In this document: one piece after another, positions 49,762 through 59,272 of the stretch | Position numbering within the stretch: the first letter of the stretch is position 1 | Layout: each line of letters starts with the position of its first letter | Source: Streptomyces sp. SolWspMP-5a-2 | GTDB taxonomy: Bacteria; Actinomycetota; Actinomycetes; Streptomycetales; Streptomycetaceae | Length of the DNA: 64,000 nt | Assembly (NCBI RefSeq): GCF_900091845.1 | Contig: NZ_FMCI01000394.1 | Span: 1 to 64,000, forward strand | Direction of reading: 5' to 3' | Position numbers and translations under genes: made by a program | Notes under the pieces: model-generated | The model's database searches: none | The model's input: only the letters and a program-made list of their open reading frames with translations | Told to the model about the DNA's origin: nothing

Positions 49762-50100
49762 ATGGGCTGGGTAAGCGACTGGAGTGCGCAGGCCGCCTGC
49801 CGCACTACCGATCCGGATGAACTGTTCGTTCAAGGAGCGGCGCAGAACAGGGCCAAGGCAGTGTGCACCGGATGTCCGGTACGCACCGAGTGCCTGGCGG
49901 ACGCGCTGGACAACCGCGTCGAGTTCGGCGTGTGGGGAGGCATGACGGAGCGGGAACGCCGCGCGTTGCTGCGCCGGCGGCCCACGGTGACCTCATGGCG
50001 CCGGCTCCTGGAGACGGCGCGTACGGAGTACGAGCGCGGCGCGGGCATCGTCGCCCTCGACGACGACGAGATCTACGAGAACTACGCGGCGGTCGGCTGA
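49762..50100 (+). CDS. wblA: WhiB-family regulator WblA
   Basis: The 112-residue protein begins MGWVSDWSAQAACRTTDPDELF and has CTGCPVRTEC, with the first Cys in ACRTTD, giving the four-Cys [4Fe-4S] site. GVWGGMTERERRALLRRRP is the G[VI]WGG turn and basic DNA-contacting tail. The sequence matches my memory of S. coelicolor WblA nearly throughout. WblA controls development and antibiotic production with sigma factor contact. The flanking PBP and ArsA-like genes give the expected synteny. Confidence 0.95.
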   Translation: MGWVSDWSAQAACRTTDPDELFVQGAAQNRAKAVCTGCPVRTECLADALDNRVEFGVWGGMTERERRALLRRRPTVTSWRRLLETARTEYERGAGIVALDDDEIYENYAAVG

Positions 50101-50139
50101 GGTCACCCCTCGGCCGGGCCCCCGGTCACAGCTCCCGGC

Positions 50140-51639
50140 TCAGCCGTCGGCGGCGTCGAACCGCTCCGACCGGTTGGCCGCGAGCCGGTCACCGATGTCC
50201 CGCAGCCCCGCGAGGTCGTGCACGTCACCGGGGAGCGCGGCCACTTCCGCCACGGCCACCTCGGGGTGGCGGGCGGTGAAGCGGCCACGCGTGCGCAGCT
50301 CGCGGGAGAGCAGCCGCATGCGCTCGGCGTGCAGCCTCAGCAGACCCGCGGTGAGCCGGTCGACGCCCTGGTCCGCATCGTCGTCCCCGGTGGCCGAGGC
50401 GCCCACGGGGTCCGCGATGTCCACGGGGTCCATGGGGTCCGCGGTGTCCGCGTCGCCCGTGGAGGACACGCCCTTCGCGGAGTCCTCGGGGTTCGCGGGG
50501 TGCGTGGAGTCGGTGCGGTCCTTCCCGGGCCCCTGCTCGGGTCCGCGCGGACCGGGGGGATCGGCCGCGGGCCCTGAAGCCGTGGGGGAGTCTGAACCGG
50601 CGTACGGATCGGGAGAGTTACGAAGTCCAGCTTTCCCGTCGTCCTGATCCACAATGCGGGACTCCACAAGATTTTCCGCGGCGGCGAGCGCGCGCTCGGC
50701 CGACAGCCGGTCGGCGCCGCTGCCGTGGACCCGGTTGAGCACCAGACCCGCGAACGGCATCTTCTCCGCCGCCAGCCGCTCCACGAAGTACGCCGCCTCG
50801 CGCAGCGCGTCCCGCTCCGGCGCCGCGACCACCAGGAACGCCGTCCCGGGCGCCTGGAGCAGCTTGTACGTGGCGTCCGCGCGGGTGCGGAACCCGCCGA
50901 ACATCGAGTCCATCGCGGCGACGAACGTCTGCACGTCCTTCAGCAGCTGCCCGCCCAGCACCTTGCCGAGCGCGCCGGTCATCATCGACATCCCGACGTT
51001 CAGGAACTTCATCCCGGCCCGCCCGCCGACCTTCGCGGGCGCCAGCAGCACCCGGATCAGCTTGCCGTCCAGGAACGACCCGAGCCGCTTGGGCGCGTCC
51101 AGGAAGTCGAGCGCGGAGCGCGACGGCGGGGTGTCGACGACGATCAGGTCCCACGCCTCGCGGGCCCTGAGCTGCCCCAGCTTCTCCATCGCCATGTACT
51201 CCTGCGTGCCCGCGAAGCCCGCCGAGAGCGACTGGTAGAAGGGGTTCGACAGGATCGCCGCGGCCCGCTCGGGGTCGGCGTGCGCCTCGACGATCTCGTC
51301 GAACGTGCGCTTCATGTCGAGCATCATGGCGTGCAGTTCGCCGCCCGCCGCGTCGTCGATGCCCTTCACCCGGCGCGGGATGTTGTCCAGCGAGTCGATG
51401 CCCATGGACTGCGCCAGCCTGCGCGCCGGGTCGATGGTCAGCACGACCACCTTGCGGCCCCGCTCGGCAGCCCGCAGCCCCAGCGCCGCCGCCGTCGTCG
51501 TCTTGCCGACCCCGCCCGAGCCGCAGCAGACCACGATCCTGGTCTCCGGGTCGTCGAGCAGCGGATCGACGTCGAGCACGCGCGCGGGGGCGATGCGGTG
51601 CCGCGCGCTGTCGTCGGTGTGCGCCGGTTGTGGACTCAT
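50140..51639 (-). CDS. ArsA/Get3-like ATPase with disordered tail
   Basis: The ATG at 51639 overlaps the stop of the paralogous gene (ATGA). VVCCGSGGVGKTTTAAALGLRAA is the deviant Walker A of ArsA ATPases, followed by TIDPARRLAQSMG and VVDTPPSRSALDFLDAP. The C-terminal 150 residues contain a low-complexity Asp/Pro/Ser region and a helical end. ArsA-like ATPases bind or translocate anions or tail-anchored proteins; in actinobacteria the role is unknown. The two adjacent copies may form a heterodimer. Confidence 0.88.
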   Translation of the reverse strand: MSPQPAHTDDSARHRIAPARVLDVDPLLDDPETRIVVCCGSGGVGKTTTAAALGLRAAERGRKVVVLTIDPARRLAQSMGIDSLDNIPRRVKGIDDAAGGELHAMMLDMKRTFDEIVEAHADPERAAAILSNPFYQSLSAGFAGTQEYMAMEKLGQLRAREAWDLIVVDTPPSRSALDFLDAPKRLGSFLDGKLIRVLLAPAKVGGRAGMKFLNVGMSMMTGALGKVLGGQLLKDVQTFVAAMDSMFGGFRTRADATYKLLQAPGTAFLVVAAPERDALREAAYFVERLAAEKMPFAGLVLNRVHGSGADRLSAERALAAAENLVESRIVDQDDGKAGLRNSPDPYAGSDSPTASGPAADPPGPRGPEQGPGKDRTDSTHPANPEDSAKGVSSTGDADTADPMDPVDIADPVGASATGDDDADQGVDRLTAGLLRLHAERMRLLSRELRTRGRFTARHPEVAVAEVAALPGDVHDLAGLRDIGDRLAANRSERFDAADG

Positions 51640-52613
51640 GACATCCCCTGGTTGCGCAGCTCGGTGGCGAGTTCGTACAGGCCCGCGAGATCCATGCCCT
51701 CGGCGAGCAGCGGCAGTTCGCGCAGCGGCAGCCCCAGCTCGCCCAGGGCGGAGCGCTGCTCGTGCTCCAGCGCGTGCCGTTCCGCGTACTCGGCCGCCTG
51801 TTCGAGCAGCGGGTCCACCAACTGCTCCGCCTTGCCACCGCGCCGGGCCCCGCCGAGCCCCGCGGCGGAGAGCGCCTGGGCGACGGCGGTGCGCGGCACC
51901 TCCCGTACGAGTTCCAGGTCGGCCGCGTCCAACACCTGCGGGCGGACCATGTTGACGATGATCTCGCCCACCGGCAGCCGCGCCGCCCGCAGTTCGGCGA
52001 TGCCGTCGGAGGTCTCCTGGACCGGCATCTCCTCCAGCAGTGTCACCAGGTGCACGGCCGTCTCCGGCGACTTCAGCACCCGCATCACGGCCTGCGCCTG
52101 ATTGTGTATGGGGCCGATCTTCGCGAGGCCCGCCACCTCGTCGTTCACGTTCAGGAAGCGGGTGACGCGGCCGGTGGGGGGCGCGTCCATCACGACGAAG
52201 TCGTAGACGAACCGTCCGCCCTTGTCCTTGCGCCGGACCGCCTCGCACGCCTTGCCGGTCAGCAGGACGTCCCGGACGCCCGGCGCGATGGTGGTCGCGA
52301 AGTCGATCGCGCCGAGCTTCTTCAGGGCCCGCCCGGCGCTGCCCAGCTTGTAGAACATCTGGAGGTAGTCCAGCAGCGCCAGTTCGGGGTCGATGGCGAG
52401 CGCGTACACCTCCCCGCCCCCCGGCGCGACGGCGATCTTCCTCTCCTCATAAGGCAACGCCTCCGTCTCGAAGAGCTGCGCGATGCCCTGGCGGCCCTCG
52501 ACCTCGATGAGAAGCGTCCGCTTCCCCTCCGTCGCGAGAGCCAACGCGAGGGCTGCGGCGACCGTGGTCTTTCCGGTCCCGCCCTTGCCGCTGACGACCT
52601 GGAGCCTGCTCAC
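51636..52613 (-). CDS. ArsA/Get3-like ATPase
   Basis: The GTG at 52613 gives SRLQVVSGKGGTGKTTVAAALALALA, a deviant Walker A of ArsA type, with no extension. LLIEVEGRQGIAQLFE and VVMDAPPTGRVTRFLNV follow, with the conserved Asp and Pro residues of the switch regions. At 325 residues it is full length. It is cotranscribed with the gene at 50140 by overlap; their likely heterodimeric arrangement is inferred. Confidence 0.9.
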   Translation of the reverse strand: MSRLQVVSGKGGTGKTTVAAALALALATEGKRTLLIEVEGRQGIAQLFETEALPYEERKIAVAPGGGEVYALAIDPELALLDYLQMFYKLGSAGRALKKLGAIDFATTIAPGVRDVLLTGKACEAVRRKDKGGRFVYDFVVMDAPPTGRVTRFLNVNDEVAGLAKIGPIHNQAQAVMRVLKSPETAVHLVTLLEEMPVQETSDGIAELRAARLPVGEIIVNMVRPQVLDAADLELVREVPRTAVAQALSAAGLGGARRGGKAEQLVDPLLEQAAEYAERHALEHEQRSALGELGLPLRELPLLAEGMDLAGLYELATELRNQGMS

Positions 52614-52742
52614 GTCTTCGAGCCTAACCAGTCCCTGTGCCAACCACGCGACAGGCTGTGGACAACCGGGCCGCGGGCACCGTCCGGGCCCGCCGGGACA
52701 GCGGCGGTCCGGCCTGTCACGGCAGCGGCTAGAGTCGCCCGT

Positions 52743-52898
52743 ATGACCAAGTGGGAATACTCGACCGTGCCGCTGCTCGTCCACGCCACGAAGCAGATTC
52801 TGGACACCTGGGGCGAGGACGGCTGGGAGCTGGTCCAGGTCGTCCCCGGACCCAACCCGGAGCAGCTCGTGGCGTACCTGAAGCGGGCCAAGGCGTGA
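52743..52898 (+). CDS. DUF4177 small protein
   Basis: The 51-residue product MTKWEYSTVPLLVHATKQIL... has the WEY, WGEDGWELV and PNPEQLVAYLKR motifs of DUF4177. Its TGA overlaps the GTG of the RidA gene. Its function is unknown. Confidence 0.88.
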   Translation: MTKWEYSTVPLLVHATKQILDTWGEDGWELVQVVPGPNPEQLVAYLKRAKA

Positions 52899-53359
52899 GC
52901 GCCGTCGAGGAGCGCCTCGCCGGGCTGGGCCTGACCCTGCCGGACGTGGTGCCGCCGCTGGCCGCCTACCAGCCGGCCGTGCGGTCGGGCGCCTACGTGT
53001 ACACCTCCGGCCAGCTCCCCATGGTGGACGGCAAACTGCCCGTCACCGGCAAGGTCGGCGCCGAGGTCACCGCGGAGGAGGCCAAGGAGCTGGCCCGGGT
53101 CTGCGCGCTGAACGCGCTGGCCGCCGTCAAGTCCGTCGCCGGTGATCTGGACCGCGTCGCGCGCGTGGTGAAGGTCGTGGGCTTCGTCGCCTCCGCGGCC
53201 GACTTCACCGGCCAGCCGGGTGTCGTCAACGGCGCCAGCGAGCTGCTCGGCGAGGTCCTCGGCGAGAAGGGCGTCCACGCGCGCAGCGCGGTGGGTGTCG
53301 CGGTGCTCCCGCTGGACGCGCCGGTCGAGGTCGAGATCCAGGTGGAACTCGTCCCGTAG
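52895..53359 (+). CDS. RidA-family protein
   Basis: The GTG at 52895 overlaps the preceding stop. The 154-residue product has YVYTSGQLPMVDGK, KSVAGDLDRVARVVKVVGFVAS and GVHARSAVGVAVLPLDAPVEVEIQ, the RidA/YjgF fold with the conserved Arg in HARSAVG. Such trimeric proteins hydrolyse reactive enamines and imines released by PLP enzymes. It is cotranscribed with DUF4177. Confidence 0.9.
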   Translation: MSAVEERLAGLGLTLPDVVPPLAAYQPAVRSGAYVYTSGQLPMVDGKLPVTGKVGAEVTAEEAKELARVCALNALAAVKSVAGDLDRVARVVKVVGFVASAADFTGQPGVVNGASELLGEVLGEKGVHARSAVGVAVLPLDAPVEVEIQVELVP

Positions 53360-53442
53360 CGGAGGAAGGCGCGGTGGCGGCCCGGGTCGCCCCGCTCCGA
53401 TCACCTCTCGAACATTCGCGCGCCACGGGATAGCCTCCGCCC

Positions 53443-54330
53443 ATGGCGAATGGGCAGTGGTTCCCGCAGGACTGGCCGGAACGTATCCGCGCGCTGGCGC
53501 GGGGCACGCTCACCCCGGTCGTCCCCCGGCGGGCCGCCACCGTCATGCTCCTCAAGGACGGCGGCGCGGGCGCCGGACCATCCGTCCACATGCTGCGCAG
53601 ACGCGCCTCCATGGCCTTCGCCGGGGGCGCGTACGCGTATCCGGGCGGCGGTGTCGACCCGCGCGACGAGGAGCGGGGCATCCGCTGGGCGGGCCCCACG
53701 CGCGCGTGGTGGGCGCGGCGCCTGGACGTCGACGAGGTCGCGGCCCAGGCGATCGTCTGCGCCGCCGTCCGCGAGACGTACGAGGAGGCCGGCGTCCTGC
53801 TCGCCGGGGCCGCCCCCGACACCGTGGTCGGCGACACCACGGGCGCCGACTGGGAGGCCGACCGCGCGGACCTGGTGGACCGCAAGGTGTCCTTCGCGGA
53901 GTTCCTCGACCGGCGCGGGCTGGTGCTGCGCTCGGACCTGCTGGGCGCCTGGACCCGCTGGATCACCCCGGAGTTCGAGGCGCGCCGCTACGACACGTTC
54001 TTCTTCGTGGCCGCCCTGCCGCCCGGCCAGCGCACCCGCAACGCCTCCACGGAGGCCGACCGCACCGTCTGGATCCGCCCCGGGGAGGCCGTCGCCGGGT
54101 ACGAGCGCGGCGACCTGCTGATGATGCCGCCCACCCTCGCCACCCTGCGTCAGCTCGCCCCCTACGCCGCCGCGGCCGACGCCCTCGCCGACGCCCCCGC
54201 CCGCGACCTCACCCCGGTCCTCGCGCGGGCCCGCCTGGAGGACGGCGGCATCGTCCTGACCTGGCCGGGGCACGACGAGTTCACCCGGCACGTCCCGACC
54301 GACCCGCCCACCGGGGGAGCTCCCGCATGA
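53443..54330 (+). CDS. Nudix hydrolase (RNPP-type)
   Basis: The 295-residue product has an N-terminal domain (PVVPRRAATVMLLKDG) and VHMLRRRASMAFAGGAYAYPGGGVDPRDEERG, followed by AVRETYEEAGVLLAG, which is the Nudix box in a slightly variant form. Larger Nudix proteins of this type (NUDT19/RNPP-like) act on CoA or nucleotide derivatives. It overlaps the MBL gene by four bases. Confidence 0.85.
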   Translation: MANGQWFPQDWPERIRALARGTLTPVVPRRAATVMLLKDGGAGAGPSVHMLRRRASMAFAGGAYAYPGGGVDPRDEERGIRWAGPTRAWWARRLDVDEVAAQAIVCAAVRETYEEAGVLLAGAAPDTVVGDTTGADWEADRADLVDRKVSFAEFLDRRGLVLRSDLLGAWTRWITPEFEARRYDTFFFVAALPPGQRTRNASTEADRTVWIRPGEAVAGYERGDLLMMPPTLATLRQLAPYAAAADALADAPARDLTPVLARARLEDGGIVLTWPGHDEFTRHVPTDPPTGGAPA

Positions 54331-55157
54331 CGGACGCAAGCGCCCTGCCGGGACAGCCCCGCGGTGTGGTCCGCTCGGGCCCCGCCACCGCGCGCGCGGT
54401 CAACGTCCTGGCGCCGAACGCGTCGGCGATGACCCTGGACGGCACCAACACCTGGCTGCTCGCCGAGCCGGACTCCGACCTCGCCGTCGTCATCGACCCC
54501 GGCCCGCTGGACGAGGGGCACCTGCGGGCCGTCGTCGACGCCGCCGAGCGGGCCGGACGGCGCGTCGCGCTCACCCTCCTCACCCACGGCCACCCCGACC
54601 ACGCCGAGGGGGCCGCCCGGTTCGCCGAGCTGACCGGCACGAAGGTGCGGGCCCTCGATCCGGCGCTGCGGCTCGGGGACGAGGGGCTGGCCGCCGGGGA
54701 CGTCGTCACCGTCGGCGGTCTGGAGCTGCGGGTGGTGCCCACGCCGGGCCACACCTCGGACTCCCTCTGCTTCCACCTCCCGGCCGACCGAGCGGTCCTC
54801 ACCGGGGACACGGTCCTCGGCCGCGGCACGACCGTCGTGGCGCACCCGGACGGCCGTCTGGGCGACTACCTGGACTCGCTGCGCCGGCTGCGCTCCCTCG
54901 CGGTCGACGACGGCGTCCACACCGTCCTGCCGGGCCACGGGCCCGTCCTGGAGGACGCGCAGGGCGTCGTGGAGTACTACCTCGCCCACCGCGCGCACCG
55001 GCTCGCCCAGGTGGAGACGGCGGTCGAGGACGGCCACGGCACCCCGGCCGAGGTCGTCGCGCACGTCTACGCGGACGTCGACCGTGCGCTGTGGCCCGCC
55101 GCGGAGCTGTCGGTCCGGGCCCAGCTCGACTACCTGCGCGAACACGGCATCATCTAG
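54327..55157 (+). CDS. MBL-fold metallohydrolase
   Basis: The 276-residue protein has THGHPDHAEGA, the HxHxDH metal site, PTPGHTSDS and GDTVLGRGTTVV, plus PGHGPVLEDA near the end. The C-terminal winged helix (AELSVRAQLDYLREHGII) is like LACTB2/glyoxalase-II-related enzymes with RNA or thioester substrates. It is coupled to the Nudix gene. Confidence 0.9.
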   Translation: MTDASALPGQPRGVVRSGPATARAVNVLAPNASAMTLDGTNTWLLAEPDSDLAVVIDPGPLDEGHLRAVVDAAERAGRRVALTLLTHGHPDHAEGAARFAELTGTKVRALDPALRLGDEGLAAGDVVTVGGLELRVVPTPGHTSDSLCFHLPADRAVLTGDTVLGRGTTVVAHPDGRLGDYLDSLRRLRSLAVDDGVHTVLPGHGPVLEDAQGVVEYYLAHRAHRLAQVETAVEDGHGTPAEVVAHVYADVDRALWPAAELSVRAQLDYLREHGII

Positions 55158-55175
55158 GGCCCGCGGGACGCCGTC

Positions 55176-56099
55176 TCAGGCGGTCCCCGGGCCGTCGCCG
55201 GGGCCGGGGCGGCCGTCCGGGGGGAGCCGCCCGGTGCCGTGCACGCGCGCGTACTCGGCGGCGAGCCAGGGGCCGAGGTCGTCGACGTAGTGGCGCAGCA
55301 CGGCGGGGTCCGCGTCCGGCCCGGACCCGCGCCGGGCCGCCGCGCGCAGGTCGGCCGCCCGCTCCCCGTAGTACGTCCCGAAGACCTCGGCCATCTCGGT
55401 CAGGTCGCTCGTCCAGCCGTTCCAGCGGGGCATGACGAGCGAGAACCCGGTGCGGACGAGACGGCGCGACAGGGACCGGACCAGGGCCCGCCGTTCGGCG
55501 ACGGCGGCTTCGCTCTCCCCGGCGTCCGCCGCGGCCAGGACGCGCCGCCGCCAGCCGGGCAGCAGCGCCGCCAGGTCGCCGTTGGTCCCCGCGGCCAGGC
55601 GGGCGTCCGGGCGGTAGCGCGGCAGGTACTCGCCGAGGTCGTCGCCGAGCAGCGGGGTGCACAGGCAGGCCACGAACCAGCCGAGGTCGTACGTCTCGTC
55701 GTCGCTCAGCAGCCGGGCCCTGCCGTGGACGAGCGTGTCGACGCCGTCGACCTCGGGGAACTCCCGGTCGACGGCCGCGTCCAGGGCGCGCGCGGTCTCC
55801 CGGTCGGCGGCCGTGGGCTCCTCGCGCAGCGCGACCAGGAGGTCCAGGTCGGAGCGGCCCGCGCGGGCGGTGCCGCGCGGCACCGAGCCGTACAGGTAGG
55901 CGCTGTGCAGCCGGTTCCCGAAGGCGTCCAGGAGACGGTCCCTGGCGTGCGCGACGACCGGGCGGAAGACGGCGGGCACGCGCGCGAGGGAGCCCTCACG
56001 GGCGATGTACCCCTGCGCGTCGAGCCCTCTGACGCCCTCTCGGGCCGCGCGCCCGCCCGGGGGCGGCTCGGTGGCCGGGGAGCGCTCTGGTTCAGCCAT
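55176..56099 (-). CDS. Nucleotidyltransferase-domain protein
   Basis: The 307-residue product has SAYLYGSVPRGTARAGRSDLDLLVAL, the GS-x-(R)G-x-(D)xD nucleotidyltransferase motif, near residue 60. A helical C-terminal region may bind the acceptor. MNT/aminoglycoside nucleotidyltransferase-like proteins of this size have varied substrates; it is unknown here. Confidence 0.82.
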   Translation of the reverse strand: MAEPERSPATEPPPGGRAAREGVRGLDAQGYIAREGSLARVPAVFRPVVAHARDRLLDAFGNRLHSAYLYGSVPRGTARAGRSDLDLLVALREEPTAADRETARALDAAVDREFPEVDGVDTLVHGRARLLSDDETYDLGWFVACLCTPLLGDDLGEYLPRYRPDARLAAGTNGDLAALLPGWRRRVLAAADAGESEAAVAERRALVRSLSRRLVRTGFSLVMPRWNGWTSDLTEMAEVFGTYYGERAADLRAAARRGSGPDADPAVLRHYVDDLGPWLAAEYARVHGTGRLPPDGRPGPGDGPGTA

Positions 56100-56190
56100 G
56101 GGGCCACTTCCTGCCGGACCAGGCCCGCCCGGCGCCCGGGGACGGCTCGGGGCGGAGCCGCGGGCGCCCGGCGGGACCAGGGGCGGGCGG

Positions 56191-56865
56191 TCAGCGCGAG
56201 CGCTTGGCGAGCCGCTCCACGTCGAGCAGGATCACGGCCCGCGCCTCCAGCCGCAGCCAGCCGCGCTGCGCGAAGTCGGCCAGTGCCTTGTTCACCGTCT
56301 CGCGGGAGGCGCCGACGAGCTGCGCCAGCTCCTCCTGGGTGAGGTCGTGGACGACGTGGATGCCCTCCTCGGACTGCACGCCGAACCGGCGCGACAGGTC
56401 GAGCAGGGCGCGCGCGACCCGGCCGGGCACGTCGGAGAAGACCAGGTCGGACATCTGGTCGTTGGTCTTGCGCAGCCGCCGCGCGACGGCGCGCAGCAGG
56501 GCGCCCGCCACCTCGGGCCGTACGTTCAGCCAGGGCTGGAGGTCGCCGTGGCCGAGGCCGAGCAGCTTCACCTCGGTCAGCGCGGTGGCGGTCGCGGTGC
56601 GCGGGCCCGGGTCGAACAGCGACAGCTCGCCGATCAGCTCGCCGGGGCCGACGACGGCGAGCATGTTCTCGCGGCCGTCGGGGGAAGTGCGGTGCAGCTT
56701 CACCTTGCCCTCGGTGACGACGTAGAGCCGGTCACCGGGGTCACCCTCGTGGAAGAGCGAGTCGCCGCGCGCGAGGGTCACCTCACTCATGGAGGCGCGG
56801 AGATCCGCGGCCTGCTCGTCGTCGAGCGCCGCGAAGAGCGGGTTGCGCCGCAGAACGTCGTCCAC
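56191..56865 (-). CDS. crp: Cyclic-AMP receptor protein Crp
   Basis: The GTG at 56865 follows AAGGAGAGTACTC and gives the 224-residue length known for Streptomyces Crp. Residues 20-120 are a cNMP-binding domain (GDSLFHEGDPGDRLYVVTEGKVKLH and GELIGELSLFDPGPRTATATAL), and the C-terminus is a Crp HTH (LTQEELAQLVGASRETVNKALADF). The protein controls germination and antibiotic pathways. Divergence from nth and nearby wblA match my recollection of the S. coelicolor order. Confidence 0.95.
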   Translation of the reverse strand: MDDVLRRNPLFAALDDEQAADLRASMSEVTLARGDSLFHEGDPGDRLYVVTEGKVKLHRTSPDGRENMLAVVGPGELIGELSLFDPGPRTATATALTEVKLLGLGHGDLQPWLNVRPEVAGALLRAVARRLRKTNDQMSDLVFSDVPGRVARALLDLSRRFGVQSEEGIHVVHDLTQEELAQLVGASRETVNKALADFAQRGWLRLEARAVILLDVERLAKRSR

Positions 56866-57084
56866 GAGTACTCTCCTTGTCGACCTGCTCAGGGGATGTT
56901 TTCCCCCACTTGCCAAGGGACCGTGCTCCCCATTTTGCCGGACGGTCCAAACAGTGTGATCTGTCACAAGGATGCCGCACTGGTGTGCTGAGGTACGCGG
57001 CAGGGGTCCAATCGGGGGCCGATCTCCCGGCTCCGGAGCGGATGTCAGTGCCGGGCCCTAGGCTGGCCGGGTGTCCAAATCGCG

Positions 57085-58464
57085 GTGAGAGCACAGGCCA
57101 AGGGGGCTGCGCGGGTGGTTGTACGTCGTGATTCCGCCGTGGGCGAACAAGCGCCCGACGGAGGAAGGAAACCGGCAAAAGCAGCAAAGAGGGCGCCTGC
57201 CGGGAAGACGGCCGGAAAGGCGTCCGAAGAGACGACCGCGGGGGCGCCCGGCAAGAAGGCGGCCGCGAAGAAGACGGCTGTGAAGCGGGCGCCCGCGGGG
57301 AAGGCGGCGGCCATGAAGAAGGCTCCCGAGAAGGCGGCTCCCGCGAAGAAGGCGCCCGCGAAGAAGACGGCGGCCACGGAGGCGGACCCGGCGAAGGCGG
57401 ACTCCCCGAAGGAGACCCCGGCCGCGAAGAAGGCGCCCGCGAAGACCCCGGCGGCGAACAAGACCGCGCCCGCGAAGAAGGCTCCCGCCAAGAAGACGCC
57501 CGCGAAGAAGGCGGCGCCCACCGAGGCGGACCCCGCGAAGAAGACCCCGGCCGCGAAGAAGACAGCTTCCGCGAAGACCGCGCACGCGAAGAAGGCTCCC
57601 GCCAAGAAGGCGGCCGTCTCGAAGAAGGACGCCACCCAGGCCGCTGCGTCCCCGAGGACGCCCGCCGCGCCGCCGCGCGACGAGTCGCACACCGCGCTCG
57701 TCCGGCGGGCCCGGCGGATCGACCGCGAGCTGGCCGAGGTCTACCCGTACGCCCACCCCGAGCTGGACTTCGAGAACCCCTTCCAGCTCGTCGTCGCCAC
57801 CGTCCTGTCCGCGCAGACGACGGACCTGAGGGTCAACCAGACGACCCCGGCGCTCTTCGCCGCCTACCCGACCCCCGAGGACCTGGCCGCCGCGGTCCCC
57901 GAGGAGGTCGAGGAGATCCTCCGCCCCACCGGGTTCTTCCGGGCGAAGACCCGGTCGGTCATGGGCCTGTCCAAGGCGCTCGCCGAGGAGTTCGGCGGCG
58001 AGGTGCCCGGCCGTCTCGAAGACCTCGTCAAGCTGCCCGGCGTCGGCCGCAAGACCGCGTTCGTCGTGCTCGGCAACGCCTTCGGGCGGCCCGGGATCAC
58101 CGTGGACACCCACTTCCAGCGGCTGGTGCGGCGCTGGAAGTGGACGGCGGAGACGGAGCCCGACAAGATCGAGGCCGCCGTCGGCGCGCTCTTCCCCGCG
58201 CGCGACTGGACGATGCTCTCGCACCACGTGATCTTCCACGGCCGCCGCATCTGCCACGCCCGCAAGCCCGCCTGCGGCGCCTGCCCGATCGCCCCGCTCT
58301 GCCCGGCCTACGGCGAGGGCGAGACGGACCCCGAGAAGGCGAAGAAGCTGCTCAAGTACGAGAAGGGCGGCTTCCCGGGACAGCGCCTCAACCCGCCCCA
58401 GTCGTACCTGGACGCGGGCGGCAGGCCCGCCCCGCCCGCGTCCCCCGCCCCGGCGGCCGGATGA
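57085..58464 (+). CDS. nth: Endonuclease III with histone-H1-like N-terminal tail
   Basis: Residues 200-459 are a complete endonuclease III: ATVLSAQTTDLRVNQ, LPGVGRKTAFVVLG with catalytic Lys, VDTHFQRL with catalytic Asp and CHARKPACGACPIAPLC with the four-Cys FeS cluster. The first 200 residues, from GTG 57085, consist of Lys/Ala/Pro repeats such as KKAPAKKT, which resemble H1-type tails. It excises oxidised pyrimidines. The tail probably gives nonspecific DNA binding. It lies divergent from crp. Confidence 0.92.
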   Translation: MRAQAKGAARVVVRRDSAVGEQAPDGGRKPAKAAKRAPAGKTAGKASEETTAGAPGKKAAAKKTAVKRAPAGKAAAMKKAPEKAAPAKKAPAKKTAATEADPAKADSPKETPAAKKAPAKTPAANKTAPAKKAPAKKTPAKKAAPTEADPAKKTPAAKKTASAKTAHAKKAPAKKAAVSKKDATQAAASPRTPAAPPRDESHTALVRRARRIDRELAEVYPYAHPELDFENPFQLVVATVLSAQTTDLRVNQTTPALFAAYPTPEDLAAAVPEEVEEILRPTGFFRAKTRSVMGLSKALAEEFGGEVPGRLEDLVKLPGVGRKTAFVVLGNAFGRPGITVDTHFQRLVRRWKWTAETEPDKIEAAVGALFPARDWTMLSHHVIFHGRRICHARKPACGACPIAPLCPAYGEGETDPEKAKKLLKYEKGGFPGQRLNPPQSYLDAGGRPAPPASPAPAAG

Positions 58465-58528
58465 CGGCACCACCGGCGGAACGATCAGGGCACGGTCACG
58501 CGTTGGAACGGTCGGAACGGGGGCGGCG

Positions 58529-59224
58529 ATGAGGCGCGCGAGTCACACACGGGTCGGATCGGTGGCGGTCAGCAGGGAGGGCCTGCCCGACTGGCTCGAC
58601 CCCGTGGTGCGCGCGGTCGACACCGTCGAGCCGCTCCAGCTCAGCCGCTTCCTGCCGCCCGAGGACGGACGGGGACGGCAGTCGGCCGTGCTGGTCCTGT
58701 TCGGCGACGGCGCCCGCGGCCCCGAACTGCTCCTGATGGAGCGCTCCAGCTCGCTGCGCTCGCACGCGGGCCAGCCCTCCTTCCCCGGCGGCTCCCTCGA
58801 CCCCGAGGACGGCGACCCGAACGGCGAGGGCCCGCTGTGGGCCGCGCTGCGCGAGGCCGAGGAGGAGACCGGCCTCGACCCGTCCGGGGTCCAGATCTTC
58901 GGCGTGCTGCCCCGCCTCTACATCCCCGTCAGCCACTTCGTGGTGACACCGGTGCTCGGCTGGTGGCGCACCCCGAGCCCGGTCGGCGTCGTCGACCCGG
59001 CCGAGACCGCACGGGTGTTCACCGTCCCCGTGGCGGATCTCACGGATCCCGCCCACCGCGCGACGACCGTGCACCCCAGCGGCCACCGAGGTCCGGCATT
59101 CCTGGTCGAATCGGCCCTGGTGTGGGGCTTCACGGCGGGAATCATCGACCGGCTGCTGCACTACGCGGGCTGGGAGAGACCGTGGGACCGCACGAAGCAG
59201 GTGCCACTCGACTGGCGGTCGTGA
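58529..59224 (+). CDS. CoA-pyrophosphatase-type Nudix hydrolase
   Basis: The ATG at 58529 begins a 231-residue product with LLMERSSSLRSHAGQPSFPGGSLDPEDGD then ALREAEEETGLDPS, a complete Nudix box with the upstream CoA-type motif (SHAGQPSFPGG). It hydrolyses CoA derivatives or related dinucleotides. A GTG at 58562 is another possible start. Confidence 0.88.
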   Translation: MRRASHTRVGSVAVSREGLPDWLDPVVRAVDTVEPLQLSRFLPPEDGRGRQSAVLVLFGDGARGPELLLMERSSSLRSHAGQPSFPGGSLDPEDGDPNGEGPLWAALREAEEETGLDPSGVQIFGVLPRLYIPVSHFVVTPVLGWWRTPSPVGVVDPAETARVFTVPVADLTDPAHRATTVHPSGHRGPAFLVESALVWGFTAGIIDRLLHYAGWERPWDRTKQVPLDWRS

Positions 59225-59272
59225 CAGGGTGTCTGCCGTGCTCTGTTCGGTGGCGAGGCGAGGCAAATAGCG

